Shown here: piece by piece, positions 49,713 through 57,776 of the stretch | Position numbering within the stretch: the first letter of the stretch is position 1 | Layout of the letters: the number at the start of each line of letters is the position of its first letter | Source of the DNA: Panacibacter ginsenosidivorans | GTDB taxonomy: Bacteria; Bacteroidota; Bacteroidia; Chitinophagales; Chitinophagaceae | Length of the DNA stretch: 64,000 nucleotides | Direction of reading: 5' to 3' | NCBI RefSeq assembly: GCF_007971225.1 | Contig: NZ_CP042435.1 | Span: forward strand, 248,001-312,000 | Program-made: the position numbers and the translations under genes | Notes under the pieces: model-generated | Database searches by the model: none | What the model saw: only the letters and a program-made list of their open reading frames with translations | Told to the model about the DNA's origin: nothing

Positions 49713-49753
49713 TATAAAAACAATGCAGCCGTTACGACTGCATTGTTTTTATA
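49713..49753. terminator. bidirectional terminator between the DUF4097 gene and P18
   Basis: A perfect 16-bp stem (TATAAAAACAATGCAG and its complement) around a 9-nt loop, with T-runs on both strands inside the stem ends. It lies 35 bp after the DUF4097 stop codon and upstream of promoter site B. Confidence 0.85.
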
Positions 49754-49787
49754 GTAAATACTAAGCAATTCAAAAAAACGGTCCTTG

Positions 49788-50825
49788 TTATTTAAAATTA
49801 ACATTAACATGGCCGCTGCCTGCATGAACGCTTACTTCTGTACCACCACCATTCATTTTACCGGTAATGCTGTTATCATCAGTATCACCGCTAAAATTAT
49901 TCATCGGGTTAACTTTTACCCTGTTTCCATGAAGGTTGAGATCGATGCCTTTGTTAGCAGGTAACGTAATATCAATGCTTCCACCGGAGTTACTAACTTT
50001 TACATACTGTCCTAATTCTGTTACCTCAATATCCATGCTGCCACCACTTGTAGATGTTTCAAGTGTACCGCGAATATTTGAAAGATGCACACTGCCACCA
50101 CTTGTAGATGCAGACAGCTTTCCTTTAACATTATCAGCATCAATTCTGCCACCACTTGTAGATGCATCAATAGTGCCATCAAGTGCAGAAAGATGAACAG
50201 AGCCGCCACTTGTAGATAATTCAATGTTTCCTTTGCAATTATCTGCATTAATAGAACCACCACTTGTAGCAAGATCAATATTATCTGAGCAATTAGAAAC
50301 GGTAATGCTGCCGCCACTTGTTTTGCCATCGATCTTGCCGCTTACCTTATCAACTTTCAAACTACCACCGCTTGTTCTGAAAACCTGCGTTCCCATAAGA
50401 TCGCTAAGTTTAATGCTGCCGCCACTGGTATTAAGATCTGTTGAAACATTAGACGGTACATAAATTTTAAAAGAAATACTTAGTGATCTTTTCCAATCCC
50501 AGTTGTCTCTTTTATTTTTTGCTGTTGCAGTAAGTGTATTACCCGCAACATTGATCTTTACCACATAATCTTCTTCCAGTCTTTTTTTAATTTCATCTTT
50601 TGAAAGCGTATTGAGGCCGTTGTTGGCATTAACATACATTTCAATCCTGGCTTCACTTTGCGATGAACCCATTACTGCAATGCTGCCGCCACTTGTTTCT
50701 ACATTGGCCTGTTTAATAGTTTCGCTGCTTAATGACTGTGTGAGATAAGGTTCTTTATTGTCTTGTGCATTTACCGTGATGGCTGTACTTGTTGCAGCCA
50801 AAAAAAAGAAAAATAACTTTTTCAT
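49788..50825 (-). CDS. secreted DUF4097-type beta-helix protein
   Basis: 345 residues. The start is set at 50825 (MKKLFFFFLAATSTAITVNA), because it begins a clean signal peptide with cleavage near NAQ-DN. The body contains about ten TSGGS-type repeats (TSGGSIKL, TSGGSLKV, TSGGSITV, TSGGSVHL and others) spaced about 18-20 residues apart, ending in a Gly-rich C-terminus. This is the DUF4097/putative auto-transporter adhesin pattern, a right-handed beta-helix. It is likely periplasmic or surface-exposed and has no visible catalytic motif. It is placed between P19 and P18, with a strong terminator after it. Its role may be envelope adhesion or stress-related. Confidence 0.88.
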   Translation of the reverse strand: MKKLFFFFLAATSTAITVNAQDNKEPYLTQSLSSETIKQANVETSGGSIAVMGSSQSEARIEMYVNANNGLNTLSKDEIKKRLEEDYVVKINVAGNTLTATAKNKRDNWDWKRSLSISFKIYVPSNVSTDLNTSGGSIKLSDLMGTQVFRTSGGSLKVDKVSGKIDGKTSGGSITVSNCSDNIDLATSGGSINADNCKGNIELSTSGGSVHLSALDGTIDASTSGGRIDADNVKGKLSASTSGGSVHLSNIRGTLETSTSGGSMDIEVTELGQYVKVSNSGGSIDITLPANKGIDLNLHGNRVKVNPMNNFSGDTDDNSITGKMNGGGTEVSVHAGSGHVNVNFK

Positions 50826-50888
50826 GTTTGTGATTTTTTTTTGTGCGATTATTTTTTTTGACGAGCTGTTTATCATAAACTCATCTTC

Positions 50889-50908
50889 GTTGTGTCACTC
50901 ACTTGTAC
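50889..50908. repeat. hairpin element, isolated left arm (e19 left)
   Basis: GTTGTGTCACTCACTTGTAC in the DUF4097 leader. Confidence 0.8.
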
Positions 50909-51164
50909 ACTTTATTATCTGGTCAGCAGTAAGCAACAGGTTTTAAATGGAACGTGTGTTATCCGTTAAGGTTACAGGAGATTCAAAAAATATTTTTTAT
51001 TTATCCTTCATCTCCTTCTCCTAAAGGAGCAGGAGCGGTTCTGTATATCTTTATTGAACATTATATCCTCCACTTCATCTTATATCCCTAATTAGCAACG
51101 ATAATGTTTTGCATGCTTGCTAAATACTTATATTGATTGATATAACTGCTCAATAAATCTCATC

Positions 51165-51185
51165 AGTACAAGTGTGCGACGCAAC
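51165..51185. repeat. hairpin element, isolated right arm (e19 right)
   Basis: AGTACAAGTGTGCGACGCAAC-type right arm downstream of P19, about 255 bp from its left partner. Confidence 0.8.
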
Positions 51186-51191
51186 GGAGAT

Positions 51192-51260
51192 GCCCCCATC
51201 CCCTAAAGGGGGGCAAATAAAATCTCTTCTTCACTCAATCCCCCTTTAGGGGTTAGGGGC
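51192..51260. terminator. GC-rich inverted repeat directly after P19
   Basis: GCCCCCATCCCCTAAAGGGG on one side and CCCCCTTTAGGGGTTAGGGGC region on the other, ending 2 bp before the P19 stop. Same repeat type as at 22425-22499. A related half-copy is at 56173-56199 in the HlyD leader. Confidence 0.55.
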
Positions 51261-51262
51261 TT

Positions 51263-53626
51263 TTATTCCGTTCTCAAACTTCTTACAGGATTAGCAACTG
51301 CAGCTTTTATTGCCTGGTAACTTACTGTGATAATTGCGATGACAATGGATAATATTGCAGCCATTGCAAACACCCACCATTCGATTGTTACACGATAATT
51401 ATAATCCTGTAACCACGCATTCATGGCCCACCAGGAGATAGGCGCTGCAATGATGAAAGAAACTATAACCAGCTTTAGAAAATCTTTGGAGAGCAATGTG
51501 GCAATGCCTGCAACAGAAGCACCCAACACTTTGCGCACACCAATTTCCTTAATGCGATTCTCAGCCATATAGGTAGCAAGGCCAAACAAACCAAGACAGG
51601 AAATGAAAATGGTAAGCCCTGCAAACAAAGCTGCTAATGTGCCCTGGCGCTGTTCATCTTCAAATTTCTGTGCGTATTCTTCATCAACAAATTTGTATTC
51701 AAAAGGATATTCTGTATTGTATTTTTTGAAAATAGCTTCTGCTTTTTTCAGGCTCTCACCTGTTGCAACATTACTGTTGAGTTTTATAAGTATAGTTTGA
51801 AACCACGCTTTAGACCCTGCAATGAGCATAGGCCTTGTTGGTTCATAGGGTGAGGTAAGAATAAAATCTTTTATTACACCTACAATATGCCATTCCGTTC
51901 CATTGTCTTTTACGATCTTACCAATGGGATCTTTGAACTTCATTACTTTCAATGCAGATTCATTAATGATCATTCCGGTTGAATCTGTGGGAAATTTAGT
52001 AAGATCAAAATCACGGCCCTGCACAAAAGTTAAACCTGCTGTTTTACCCAATCCTTCATCTTCATTGTAACGGTAAAAATCTGTTTTATCATTTGGGTCT
52101 TTGCCTTCCCACTCCTGGCCCCATCCATCACTCCAGCTTTGTGTAAGTGGGGCACTTGTTTTTGTTACAGAAGAGGCAGCGCCTGAATTAAGCAATTCAT
52201 TTTTTATAAGGGTGTAATTTTTTTCTATATCCCCGGTAAAAAGATGATAGATCAGATTATTCTTATTATAACCGGTTTCCCTGTTCTGCGCATAATCTAT
52301 CTGTTGCTTTACAATGATGGTGCAAATGATAAGTATGATCGCAAACGTAAACTGTAATACCACCAACACCTTGCGGGGTGTAACCAATGCATTTGCTTTT
52401 TTGAATGTTCCTTTCAACACTTTAACGGGTTTAAAAGAAGAAAGGAAAAATGCAGGATAACTACCGGCAAGTACACCCGTAAAAATAATAAACCCAAGTG
52501 CTGCTAACCAGAAATAAATATTACCATATTCAATAGCAAGATGTTTATCTGTAAGACTGTTAAATGCAGGCAAAGAAATTTGTACAAGTATTACTGCAAG
52601 TATACCTGCAAGAAAAGAAAGTAAAATAGATTCTCCTATGAACTGACCGATGAGGCTTCCTTTATTTGCGCCTACTACTTTTCTTATGCCAACTTCTTTT
52701 GCACGTTTTTCACTGCGTGCCGTACTAAGGTTCATGAAGTTTATACAGGCAATCAGTAAAATAAATGCTGCAATAATGCCAAACAATTTTACAAATTCTA
52801 TTCGCCCCCCACCATCTTCTTTTCCATTTGTAAAGCTTGAATATAAACGCCATTTACTCATAGGATAAATAAACATTTCCCATTTTGGTTCATCCTTTTC
52901 ATACTTTGGTTTCAGTACTTTCAGTTTTGCATTGGCAGATGCTTCAGATGCATGCGGTTTAAGCAATACATAGGTGCGTGTGCTATTGTTGCCCCAATAT
53001 TCATCATCATCTCCGAGAAAGCGTTTATAAGACCATGGCAATAAATATTCAAAATCAAACCTGGTATCAAGCGGCAAATCTTTTACAACGCCGGTTACGG
53101 TAAAACTTTCTTTATTATCTATCTTGATCACTTTGCCCATCGGGTCTTCATTACCGTAAATTTTTCTGGCAAGTGTTTCTGTAAGCACAATGGAATGCAT
53201 ATCTTTTAATACAGTTGTAGCATTGCCTTTTACCAGCGGAAAACTAAACACCTGCAGAAAATTAGAATCAACAATATTGCCTCCAACAGTTAATCTTTTT
53301 TCGCCAATGCTAAAGAGATGATTCTGTTTCCAGTCAACTCTTACAGCCTGTTCTACTTCGGGCAGATCACGTTCCAACGTTCTTGCCAATACTTTTGGTG
53401 TAGTGTTCCAGCATTGCAGTTTGCCACTAAATTCTGCACGGTTCCACGCTTCATAAATACGGTCTTTCTTTTCATGAAACTGATCATAACTAACCTCGCT
53501 TTGTATCCACATCAAAATAAGCATAGCGCTTGCCATACCCACAGCAAGGCCCAATATATTTATTACTGAGAAACCTTTATTACGTAAAAGATTCCTGTAA
53601 GCTATTTTGAAAAAATTTTTGATCAT
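51263..53626 (-). CDS. ABC transporter permease P19, the permease cotranscribed with the ATPase
   Basis: 787 residues, start MIKNFFKIAYRNLLRNKGFS. It is the only permease next to the ATPase and adaptor, so it is the best candidate for their cognate partner. Helix 1 ends LMWIQSEVSYDQFHEKKDRI. The second ectodomain contains DSTGMIINESALKVMKFKDP. Motifs are RAKEVGIRKVVGANK and RIKEIGVRKVLGASV; the tail is NPVRSLRTE, shared only with P3. The assembled complex would resemble MacAB or LolCDE-like exporters, moving an envelope substrate rather than importing one (family knowledge; the substrate is unknown). Confidence 0.93.
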   Translation of the reverse strand: MIKNFFKIAYRNLLRNKGFSVINILGLAVGMASAMLILMWIQSEVSYDQFHEKKDRIYEAWNRAEFSGKLQCWNTTPKVLARTLERDLPEVEQAVRVDWKQNHLFSIGEKRLTVGGNIVDSNFLQVFSFPLVKGNATTVLKDMHSIVLTETLARKIYGNEDPMGKVIKIDNKESFTVTGVVKDLPLDTRFDFEYLLPWSYKRFLGDDDEYWGNNSTRTYVLLKPHASEASANAKLKVLKPKYEKDEPKWEMFIYPMSKWRLYSSFTNGKEDGGGRIEFVKLFGIIAAFILLIACINFMNLSTARSEKRAKEVGIRKVVGANKGSLIGQFIGESILLSFLAGILAVILVQISLPAFNSLTDKHLAIEYGNIYFWLAALGFIIFTGVLAGSYPAFFLSSFKPVKVLKGTFKKANALVTPRKVLVVLQFTFAIILIICTIIVKQQIDYAQNRETGYNKNNLIYHLFTGDIEKNYTLIKNELLNSGAASSVTKTSAPLTQSWSDGWGQEWEGKDPNDKTDFYRYNEDEGLGKTAGLTFVQGRDFDLTKFPTDSTGMIINESALKVMKFKDPIGKIVKDNGTEWHIVGVIKDFILTSPYEPTRPMLIAGSKAWFQTILIKLNSNVATGESLKKAEAIFKKYNTEYPFEYKFVDEEYAQKFEDEQRQGTLAALFAGLTIFISCLGLFGLATYMAENRIKEIGVRKVLGASVAGIATLLSKDFLKLVIVSFIIAAPISWWAMNAWLQDYNYRVTIEWWVFAMAAILSIVIAIITVSYQAIKAAVANPVRSLRTE

Positions 53627-53703
53627 AAAAAGAAAGTTATAAGTAATAAGTTATGTGCGTGTATATTTTGGGGGCCGGGCATTTGATCAACATGGCATCG
53701 CCT

Positions 53704-53823
53704 GTTGCGTCGCACACTTTTACGTTTAGAGCTTTGTTAAGCAAGCTTCGAACAAAACATAAAAGCTCAAAGCTCGCAGCTAATTGCTCAAACCTATCTC
53801 TCAGTGCAAGTGTGCGACGCAAC
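53704..53823. repeat. intergenic hairpin element, large-loop copy (e20)
   Basis: Between the small secreted gene and P19. The left arm GTTGCGTCGCACACTTTTACG is a nearly perfect complement of the right arm GTGCGACGCAAC, unlike most copies with TGTCACTC. The loop is about 75 bp and contains AAGCTTCG and repeated AGCTC. Confidence 0.85.
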
Positions 53824-53866
53824 GAAAGCTCAATAGTATTACCGAAAGCCAGGGCTCATAAAAAAA

Positions 53867-54085
53867 TTATAGCAACTCAGTAATACGCACAGATATCATT
53901 TGTAATGGTGTGATATCTTCATCTAAAGATTCTTTGTTGTAACCTGAATGCTCAAACATTTTACCTGGTGACGTTGATTCCAACACCGCCGGCTTACTTG
54001 CTTCACAGCAAACCACACTGCTGCAACAAACATACAATGTAAGCAATAACATTGCTCTTACGATATGGATGGATATGCTTTTCAT
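53867..54085 (-). CDS. small secreted protein of unknown function
   Basis: 72 residues. The start at 54085 (MKSISIHIVRAMLLLTLYV) gives a signal peptide; a longer frame from 54199 would overlap the ATPase gene. The hydrophobic core is followed by a Cys-rich CCSSVVCCEAS segment and a short acidic tail ending ISVRITELL. It has no clear lipobox and no family I recognise. It lies 34 bp after the ATPase stop and before P19, so it is probably cotranscribed and might be a periplasmic accessory or a peptide substrate. Length and composition alone leave some doubt that it is a gene. Confidence 0.5.
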   Translation of the reverse strand: MKSISIHIVRAMLLLTLYVCCSSVVCCEASKPAVLESTSPGKMFEHSGYNKESLDEDITPLQMISVRITELL

Positions 54086-54119
54086 AAACAGTGTGGTTTT
54101 ATTGTTTGGAAGTGTATGA

Positions 54120-54797
54120 TCAAATAAGAATGTTTTCCGTAACGGTTTGCCCGTCAAGCATGCGTACAATGCGGTGACTGTAACGTGCATCATGCTCACT
54201 GTGTGTAACCATTACGATAGTGGTACCCTGTTCATTCAACTCTGTAAGCAACTGCATTACTTCATTACCGTTTGATGAATCAAGATTACCGGTAGGCTCA
54301 TCCGCAAGAATTAATTTTGGATTATTTACTACTGCTCTTGCTACTGCCACACGCTGTTGCTGACCACCTGAAAGCTGCTGTGGGTAGTGGTTACGGCGGT
54401 GCATGATCTGTACTTTATCTAAAACTGCTTCTACGCGTTTCTTTCTTTCTGCAGGTTTAATGCCGGTGTAGATCAATGGCAATTCTACATTTTCAAACAC
54501 AGTCAGTTCATCAATAAGATTAAAGCTCTGGAACACAAAACCAATATTGTGTTTACGCAGATCGGCACGTTTGCGTTCGTTGAACTTTGCTACTTCAATG
54601 CCATTGAAGATAAAGCTACCTGCATCGGGATCATCCAGTAATCCAAGAATATTAAGCAGCGTAGATTTGCCGCAACCAGAAGGACCCATTACTGCAACAA
54701 ATTCTCCTTCTTTTACTTCAACAGTTAGTTTGTTTAAGGCAACAGTTTCTACTTCTTCTGTGCGATATACTTTTTCGAGGTCGGTAATTTTTATCAT
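54120..54797 (-). CDS. ABC transporter ATP-binding protein (LolD/MacB class)
   Basis: 225 residues and complete: Walker A GPSGCGKST (38-46), Q-loop Q90, signature LSGGQ (142-146), Walker B LILADE (162-167), D-loop NLD (171-173) and switch His199. The NIGFVFQSFNLIDELTVFEN segment and the HYPQQLSGGQQQRVAVARA pattern are typical of the LolD/MacB/FtsE-like class that pairs with FtsX-type permeases. It is the only ATPase in the window. It lies 50 bp downstream of the adaptor gene. It powers the export or mechanotransmission cycle of P19 and perhaps of the orphan permeases (inference). Confidence 0.95.
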   Translation of the reverse strand: MIKITDLEKVYRTEEVETVALNKLTVEVKEGEFVAVMGPSGCGKSTLLNILGLLDDPDAGSFIFNGIEVAKFNERKRADLRKHNIGFVFQSFNLIDELTVFENVELPLIYTGIKPAERKKRVEAVLDKVQIMHRRNHYPQQLSGGQQQRVAVARAVVNNPKLILADEPTGNLDSSNGNEVMQLLTELNEQGTTIVMVTHSEHDARYSHRIVRMLDGQTVTENILI

Positions 54798-54847
54798 GAC
54801 CGGTTGATTTATTTTAGTTATTGTGTTACGTTTATAATGATGATTTG

Positions 54848-56104
54848 TTACTTGCCTTTTAAAACTAATTCCTGCATGGTGCCATAATTCTCGTAGCTGC
54901 TGGTTACTACTTTATCTCCCGGCTCCAAACCACTGAGCACTTCATAGTAGTCAGGATTCTGATTACCCAGTTGTATATCTACTTTATACGCCGTGCTGCC
55001 ATCCTTACTTACTTTAAAGATCCAGTTGCCGCCTGTTTGCTGGTAAAAGCCGCCTTTAGCCAGTAACAGGGATTGTCTTTCATCGCTCAGTGCCAATAAT
55101 ATCTGCAGTGTTTGTCCGCGGCGAATACCATCCGGCACTTTACCGGTAAATATCATATCTACCTGGAAACGGCCATTCACTACCTGCGTATATACTTTCT
55201 TTATGATCAGTTCATATGTTTTACCGGCGAAATCGAAGTGACCTTTCAGACCTGCGTAAATACGGGAAATGTAATGTTCATCTACGTCTACACGCACTTT
55301 GTAACCACCCACTACATCCAGCTGGCCAAGTCTTTCGCCTTTGTTTTTATTTTGACCAACCTCTGCATCAAGTGATGTAAGTTGTCCGTCAACCGGTGCA
55401 CGCACTATCAGGTCTCCTACTTTTTCACGCATTACAGCCAATGCATTTTGAGAGCCTTCATAAGATTGCTGTGCCTGTGTTAACTGTTGCTGATTGGAAA
55501 CTGAATCCTGTTTCAGTATCTGCTCAGTAAGCTTCTTTTTTTGCAGGTAATAATTGTAATCATTTTCTGCTTTCTTGTATTCCTGCGAGCCGATTGCTTT
55601 CTGATCGTACAGGTGTTTATCCAGCAGGTAAACACGTTCCGCTTCTTTCAACTGGCTTTCCGCATCAGTCATCTGGTTCAGTTTATTAACCGTATTTTGT
55701 TGCGCTGCATTTCTTGAAATCTGCATTTGCGTAAGCAGGTTATATACAGAAGTTTCCTGGTTCACCAGGTTAAGCTGAAGATCTGTGTTACTTAATTTTA
55801 AAATAGGCTGGCCTTTTTTCATTACTGCACCATCTTCCACATATTTTTCTTCCACACGCCCACCTTCCACTGCATCCAGGTATATGGTCGTTTCAGGCAG
55901 TACTATACCATTTACGGGAATTGTTTCCTGGAACACACCTTTCTTTACTTCACTGATGGTAATACGTTCAGTATCCACATTAAGTTTGCTGCCACCGGAA
56001 GTGTAATAATAACTTGCAATGATCAAACCTGCTAAAGCCGCAATACCCACTATCGTCAGTATCCGTTTTTTGGTCCATGTCTTTTTTTCAATTACTCTAT
56101 CCAC
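54848..56104 (-). CDS. periplasmic adaptor (HlyD/MacA-type membrane fusion protein)
   Basis: 418 residues. N-terminal inner-membrane anchor (about 14-34), then the lipoyl/barrel-sandwich half VEEKYVEDGAVMKKGQPILK, a long alpha-helical hairpin rich in Gln (about 110-225), and the second barrel half IVRAPVDGQLTSLDAEVGQ. A beta-barrel and membrane-proximal domain ends in LEPGDKVVTSSYENYGTM. Length and order are those of MacA-like adaptors, which bridge an ABC permease to an outer-membrane TolC channel. No TolC gene is in the window. It is the first gene of the ATPase unit, about 300 bp downstream of promoter site C. Confidence 0.93.
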   Translation of the reverse strand: MDRVIEKKTWTKKRILTIVGIAALAGLIIASYYYTSGGSKLNVDTERITISEVKKGVFQETIPVNGIVLPETTIYLDAVEGGRVEEKYVEDGAVMKKGQPILKLSNTDLQLNLVNQETSVYNLLTQMQISRNAAQQNTVNKLNQMTDAESQLKEAERVYLLDKHLYDQKAIGSQEYKKAENDYNYYLQKKKLTEQILKQDSVSNQQQLTQAQQSYEGSQNALAVMREKVGDLIVRAPVDGQLTSLDAEVGQNKNKGERLGQLDVVGGYKVRVDVDEHYISRIYAGLKGHFDFAGKTYELIIKKVYTQVVNGRFQVDMIFTGKVPDGIRRGQTLQILLALSDERQSLLLAKGGFYQQTGGNWIFKVSKDGSTAYKVDIQLGNQNPDYYEVLSGLEPGDKVVTSSYENYGTMQELVLKGK

Positions 56105-56172
56105 TGTTATATAGTTTACTAGTTTAAATGTTTACTTGTTCACCCGTTTAGTTTGTCATCCTGTATTCTTTT

Positions 56173-56199
56173 AATTCCCCCTTTAGGGGCCGGGGGCTT
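56173..56199. repeat. CCCCTTTAGGGG repeat in the HlyD leader
   Basis: Sequence AATTCCCCCTTTAGGGGCC followed by GGGGGC, a half-copy of the GC-rich inverted repeats found after P9 and P19. Confidence 0.5.
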
Positions 56200-56303
56200 A
56201 AAAGAAACCCGGTGTGGAAACACAGGTTCGAATTGCACATGAGAAACTAAACGCTCTTCAATATCTTTTTTTGTTATCAGCTAAAGAACTTTTGGCATCG
56301 CCT

Positions 56304-56320
56304 GTTGTGTCACTCCCTTC
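56304..56320. repeat. hairpin element, left arm only (e21)
   Basis: GTTGTGTCACTCCCTTC, 84 bp downstream of the -24 element of site C. No right arm was found between here and the DUF6266 gene. Confidence 0.7.
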
Positions 56321-56394
56321 AAGGTTACTCTTTTCAATCAGCTTCAGTTTGCGGTTGTGTGCATCATATTTTCCCGGCGAACCACTATAGTTAA

Positions 56395-56500
56395 ATAAAG
56401 AGTAGTGCCAGAAAATTATACATTGAAAAACAGGCAGTTATATTTTATTACAAATAGCAGGTGTACGGTTTTGATACAATTTGTGTGCGGTAGTGTAACA
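56395..56500 (-). promoter_or_regulatory. predicted sigma54-type promoter and activator sites, site C (adaptor-ATPase unit)
   Basis: The minus strand reads TGGCACTACTCTTTAT (56410 down to 56395): a perfect -24, with -12 only TT conserved. 51 bp upstream lies TGTACGGTTTTGATACA (56462-56478), then 5 bp, then the weaker TGTGCGGTAGTGTAACA (56484-56500). It leads into a leader of about 290 nt before the HlyD-type gene. Confidence 0.7.
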
Positions 56501-56529
56501 GGGGGGCGTACACCTGCTCTTATAGAAAA

Positions 56530-56552
56530 AAGGCTGCTTTGAGGGCAGCCTT
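56530..56552 (-). terminator. intrinsic terminator after the DUF6266 gene
   Basis: AAGGCTGC / GCAGCCTT stem with a 7-nt loop, followed on the minus strand by a run of T (complement of AAAAAA). It protects promoter site C from read-through. Confidence 0.85.
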
Positions 56553-56619
56553 ATATTGCGGAACAAAAAGTGTAAAACAACCTGTTATACTTTGTGGCAA
56601 AGAGCAATAAGCCCAAATG

Positions 56620-57258
56620 CTAAGCAACCGTTACCTGCCCAAGATAAATGCTTGATGCAACCTCTCTCCCGTCTTCACTCATAAAGCCAATATACACTTC
56701 TACAGTCTCGCCACTAAATGTAGCAGCGTTAAGCGTTGCTGCCGCAGCATTTCTTGTTGCGGCTTCAAGATCATAGATCGTAAGGTTCATGGTACTGCTA
56801 TATGCAACAAGTACGGCATTATCTGTAGCTGCCGCTTTACCCATACCACTGTTATCTGTCCAGGTAAAATTTATATTACCTGCTGTACCTGCCACAGCAG
56901 CAGGGCCGCCTGCATTAGGCAGGTCGCCGCGGCTTACCAGTACTTTGGTGTAGTCAATTGCATACGAGGGATAAGTGCCGGTAATTACATTCTTAATGTT
57001 GTAACTAAGCGCACTGTTAAAGCCCGTCATTTTTACAGCATAATTATGAAAGGTAACCATAACCAAACCTGTCATGCTTTGCAGAAATTTTACTATAAGA
57101 GAGAACTTTGCCTGTTGCTCTAACTGAGGCTGTGAAGTTGTGCCGCTTTTGCGTGATGGCTGGCTGCGCATGTAGTCTATACCTTTCCAGCTGCCGCCTA
57201 TTACGGTGCCTACTGTACCGCTGAATCCGCCAAGGATCCCTTTGTTAATGGTGCCCAT
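56620..57258 (-). CDS. DUF6266 family protein
   Basis: 212 residues, start MGTINKGILGGFSGTVGTVI. The N-terminal GxxGGFSGTVGTVIGGSWKG, the Gln-rich QPQLEQQAKFSLIVKFLQ segment, and a C-terminal Ig-like beta domain with NINFTWTDNSG are the hallmarks of the DUF6266 family, widespread in Bacteroidota and of unproven function. It has no classical signal peptide. It is flanked by its own terminator and by a 10-bp-periodic repeat array upstream. It may belong to the accessory island, since its neighbours on the distal side are recombinase and transposase genes. Confidence 0.85.
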   Translation of the reverse strand: MGTINKGILGGFSGTVGTVIGGSWKGIDYMRSQPSRKSGTTSQPQLEQQAKFSLIVKFLQSMTGLVMVTFHNYAVKMTGFNSALSYNIKNVITGTYPSYAIDYTKVLVSRGDLPNAGGPAAVAGTAGNINFTWTDNSGMGKAAATDNAVLVAYSSTMNLTIYDLEAATRNAAAATLNAATFSGETVEVYIGFMSEDGREVASSIYLGQVTVA

Positions 57259-57400
57259 AAAAATTGGATTTTGATTTTTTAAATAATATATTATCTGAAA
57301 CTGTTTACGTTCCTGTAACCGGTATTAAGGAATTGGTTAACTGTTTCTGCACAAAAAATAACGATGGCAAAAACGGAAAGAATATATTTTTAAACCGCAT

Positions 57401-57460
57401 TGCGCTGTTTTGCTTTAAGTTGCTTTGTTTTGCTTCATCTTGCTTCGTTTTGCTCTCTTA
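57401..57460. repeat. six 10-bp tandem units (TGCTT-N4-T)
   Basis: Units TGCGCTGTTT, TGCTTTAAGT, TGCTTTGTTT, TGCTTCATCT, TGCTTCGTTT, TGCTCTCTTA: exact 10-bp phasing, close to one DNA turn, upstream of the DUF6266 gene. Confidence 0.75.
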
Positions 57461-57603
57461 TAACAAAATAGTATTTTGATAACGGGTAGCATATAAAAAT
57501 GCTATTGAAGATTTTGCAGGTAAGTATGGGCTCAAATAAAATGGAGACTTTGATAACTTTATCAATCCTTTTTTCACCAATAAAGGCTTATTTTGAAAAG
57601 TGA

Positions 57604-57718
57604 AAGTTCTTTGAAGATGTAATACTGTGAAGTGTTTTGATAATTATGATTACTATCCCAAAGGGATAGTAATTTTATTTTCTAAAAAACATGTACCGCT
57701 TGTCTCTTCAAAGAACTT
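57604..57718. repeat. nested inverted repeats before the recombinase
   Basis: Outer arms AAGTTCTTTGAAGA (57604-57617) and TCTTCAAAGAACTT (57705-57718) are perfect complements. Between them is the tight hairpin ATTACTATCCC-AAA-GGGATAGTAAT (57649-57673) followed by T-rich DNA. It may be a terminator or part of the recombinase's attachment region. Confidence 0.6.
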
Positions 57719-57776
57719 GTTATTTTAAAAATACACTTAATTCATGTAAAAATTACTTCACCATAAAAAGTAAATC

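Larger units (their letters stand above)
50826..51262. other. 437-bp gap between P19 and the DUF4097 gene
   Basis: Holds a split hairpin element (arms at 50889-50908 and 51165-51185), a small stem CTCCTTCTCC...AGGAGCAGGAG (51012-51035), and the GC-rich inverted repeat after P19. I found no activator dyad and no TGGCAY element, so how DUF4097 is transcribed is unclear. Confidence 0.6.
57259..57776. other. 518-bp gap upstream of the recombinase
   Basis: Contains a 10-bp tandem array (57401-57460) and a nested pair of inverted repeats (57604-57718). I see no convincing gene; the short plus-strand frame at 57264-57479 is low-complexity and unsupported. Confidence 0.6.

Noticed and set aside
49936-50463. 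Direct-repeat or CRISPR-like array
   Set aside because: The periodicity comes from codons for the TSGGS repeats of the DUF4097 protein; there are no spacers of constant length.
1687-53626. Shufflon or invertible permease cassettes
   Set aside because: All copies are in one orientation with complete reading frames, no recombinase sits in the array, and the only integrase is distant and frameshifted.
57264-57479. 71-residue plus-strand reading frame
   Set aside because: Covers the 10-bp repeat array and upstream region of DUF6266; Phe/Cys/Leu-rich low-complexity translation without family resemblance.
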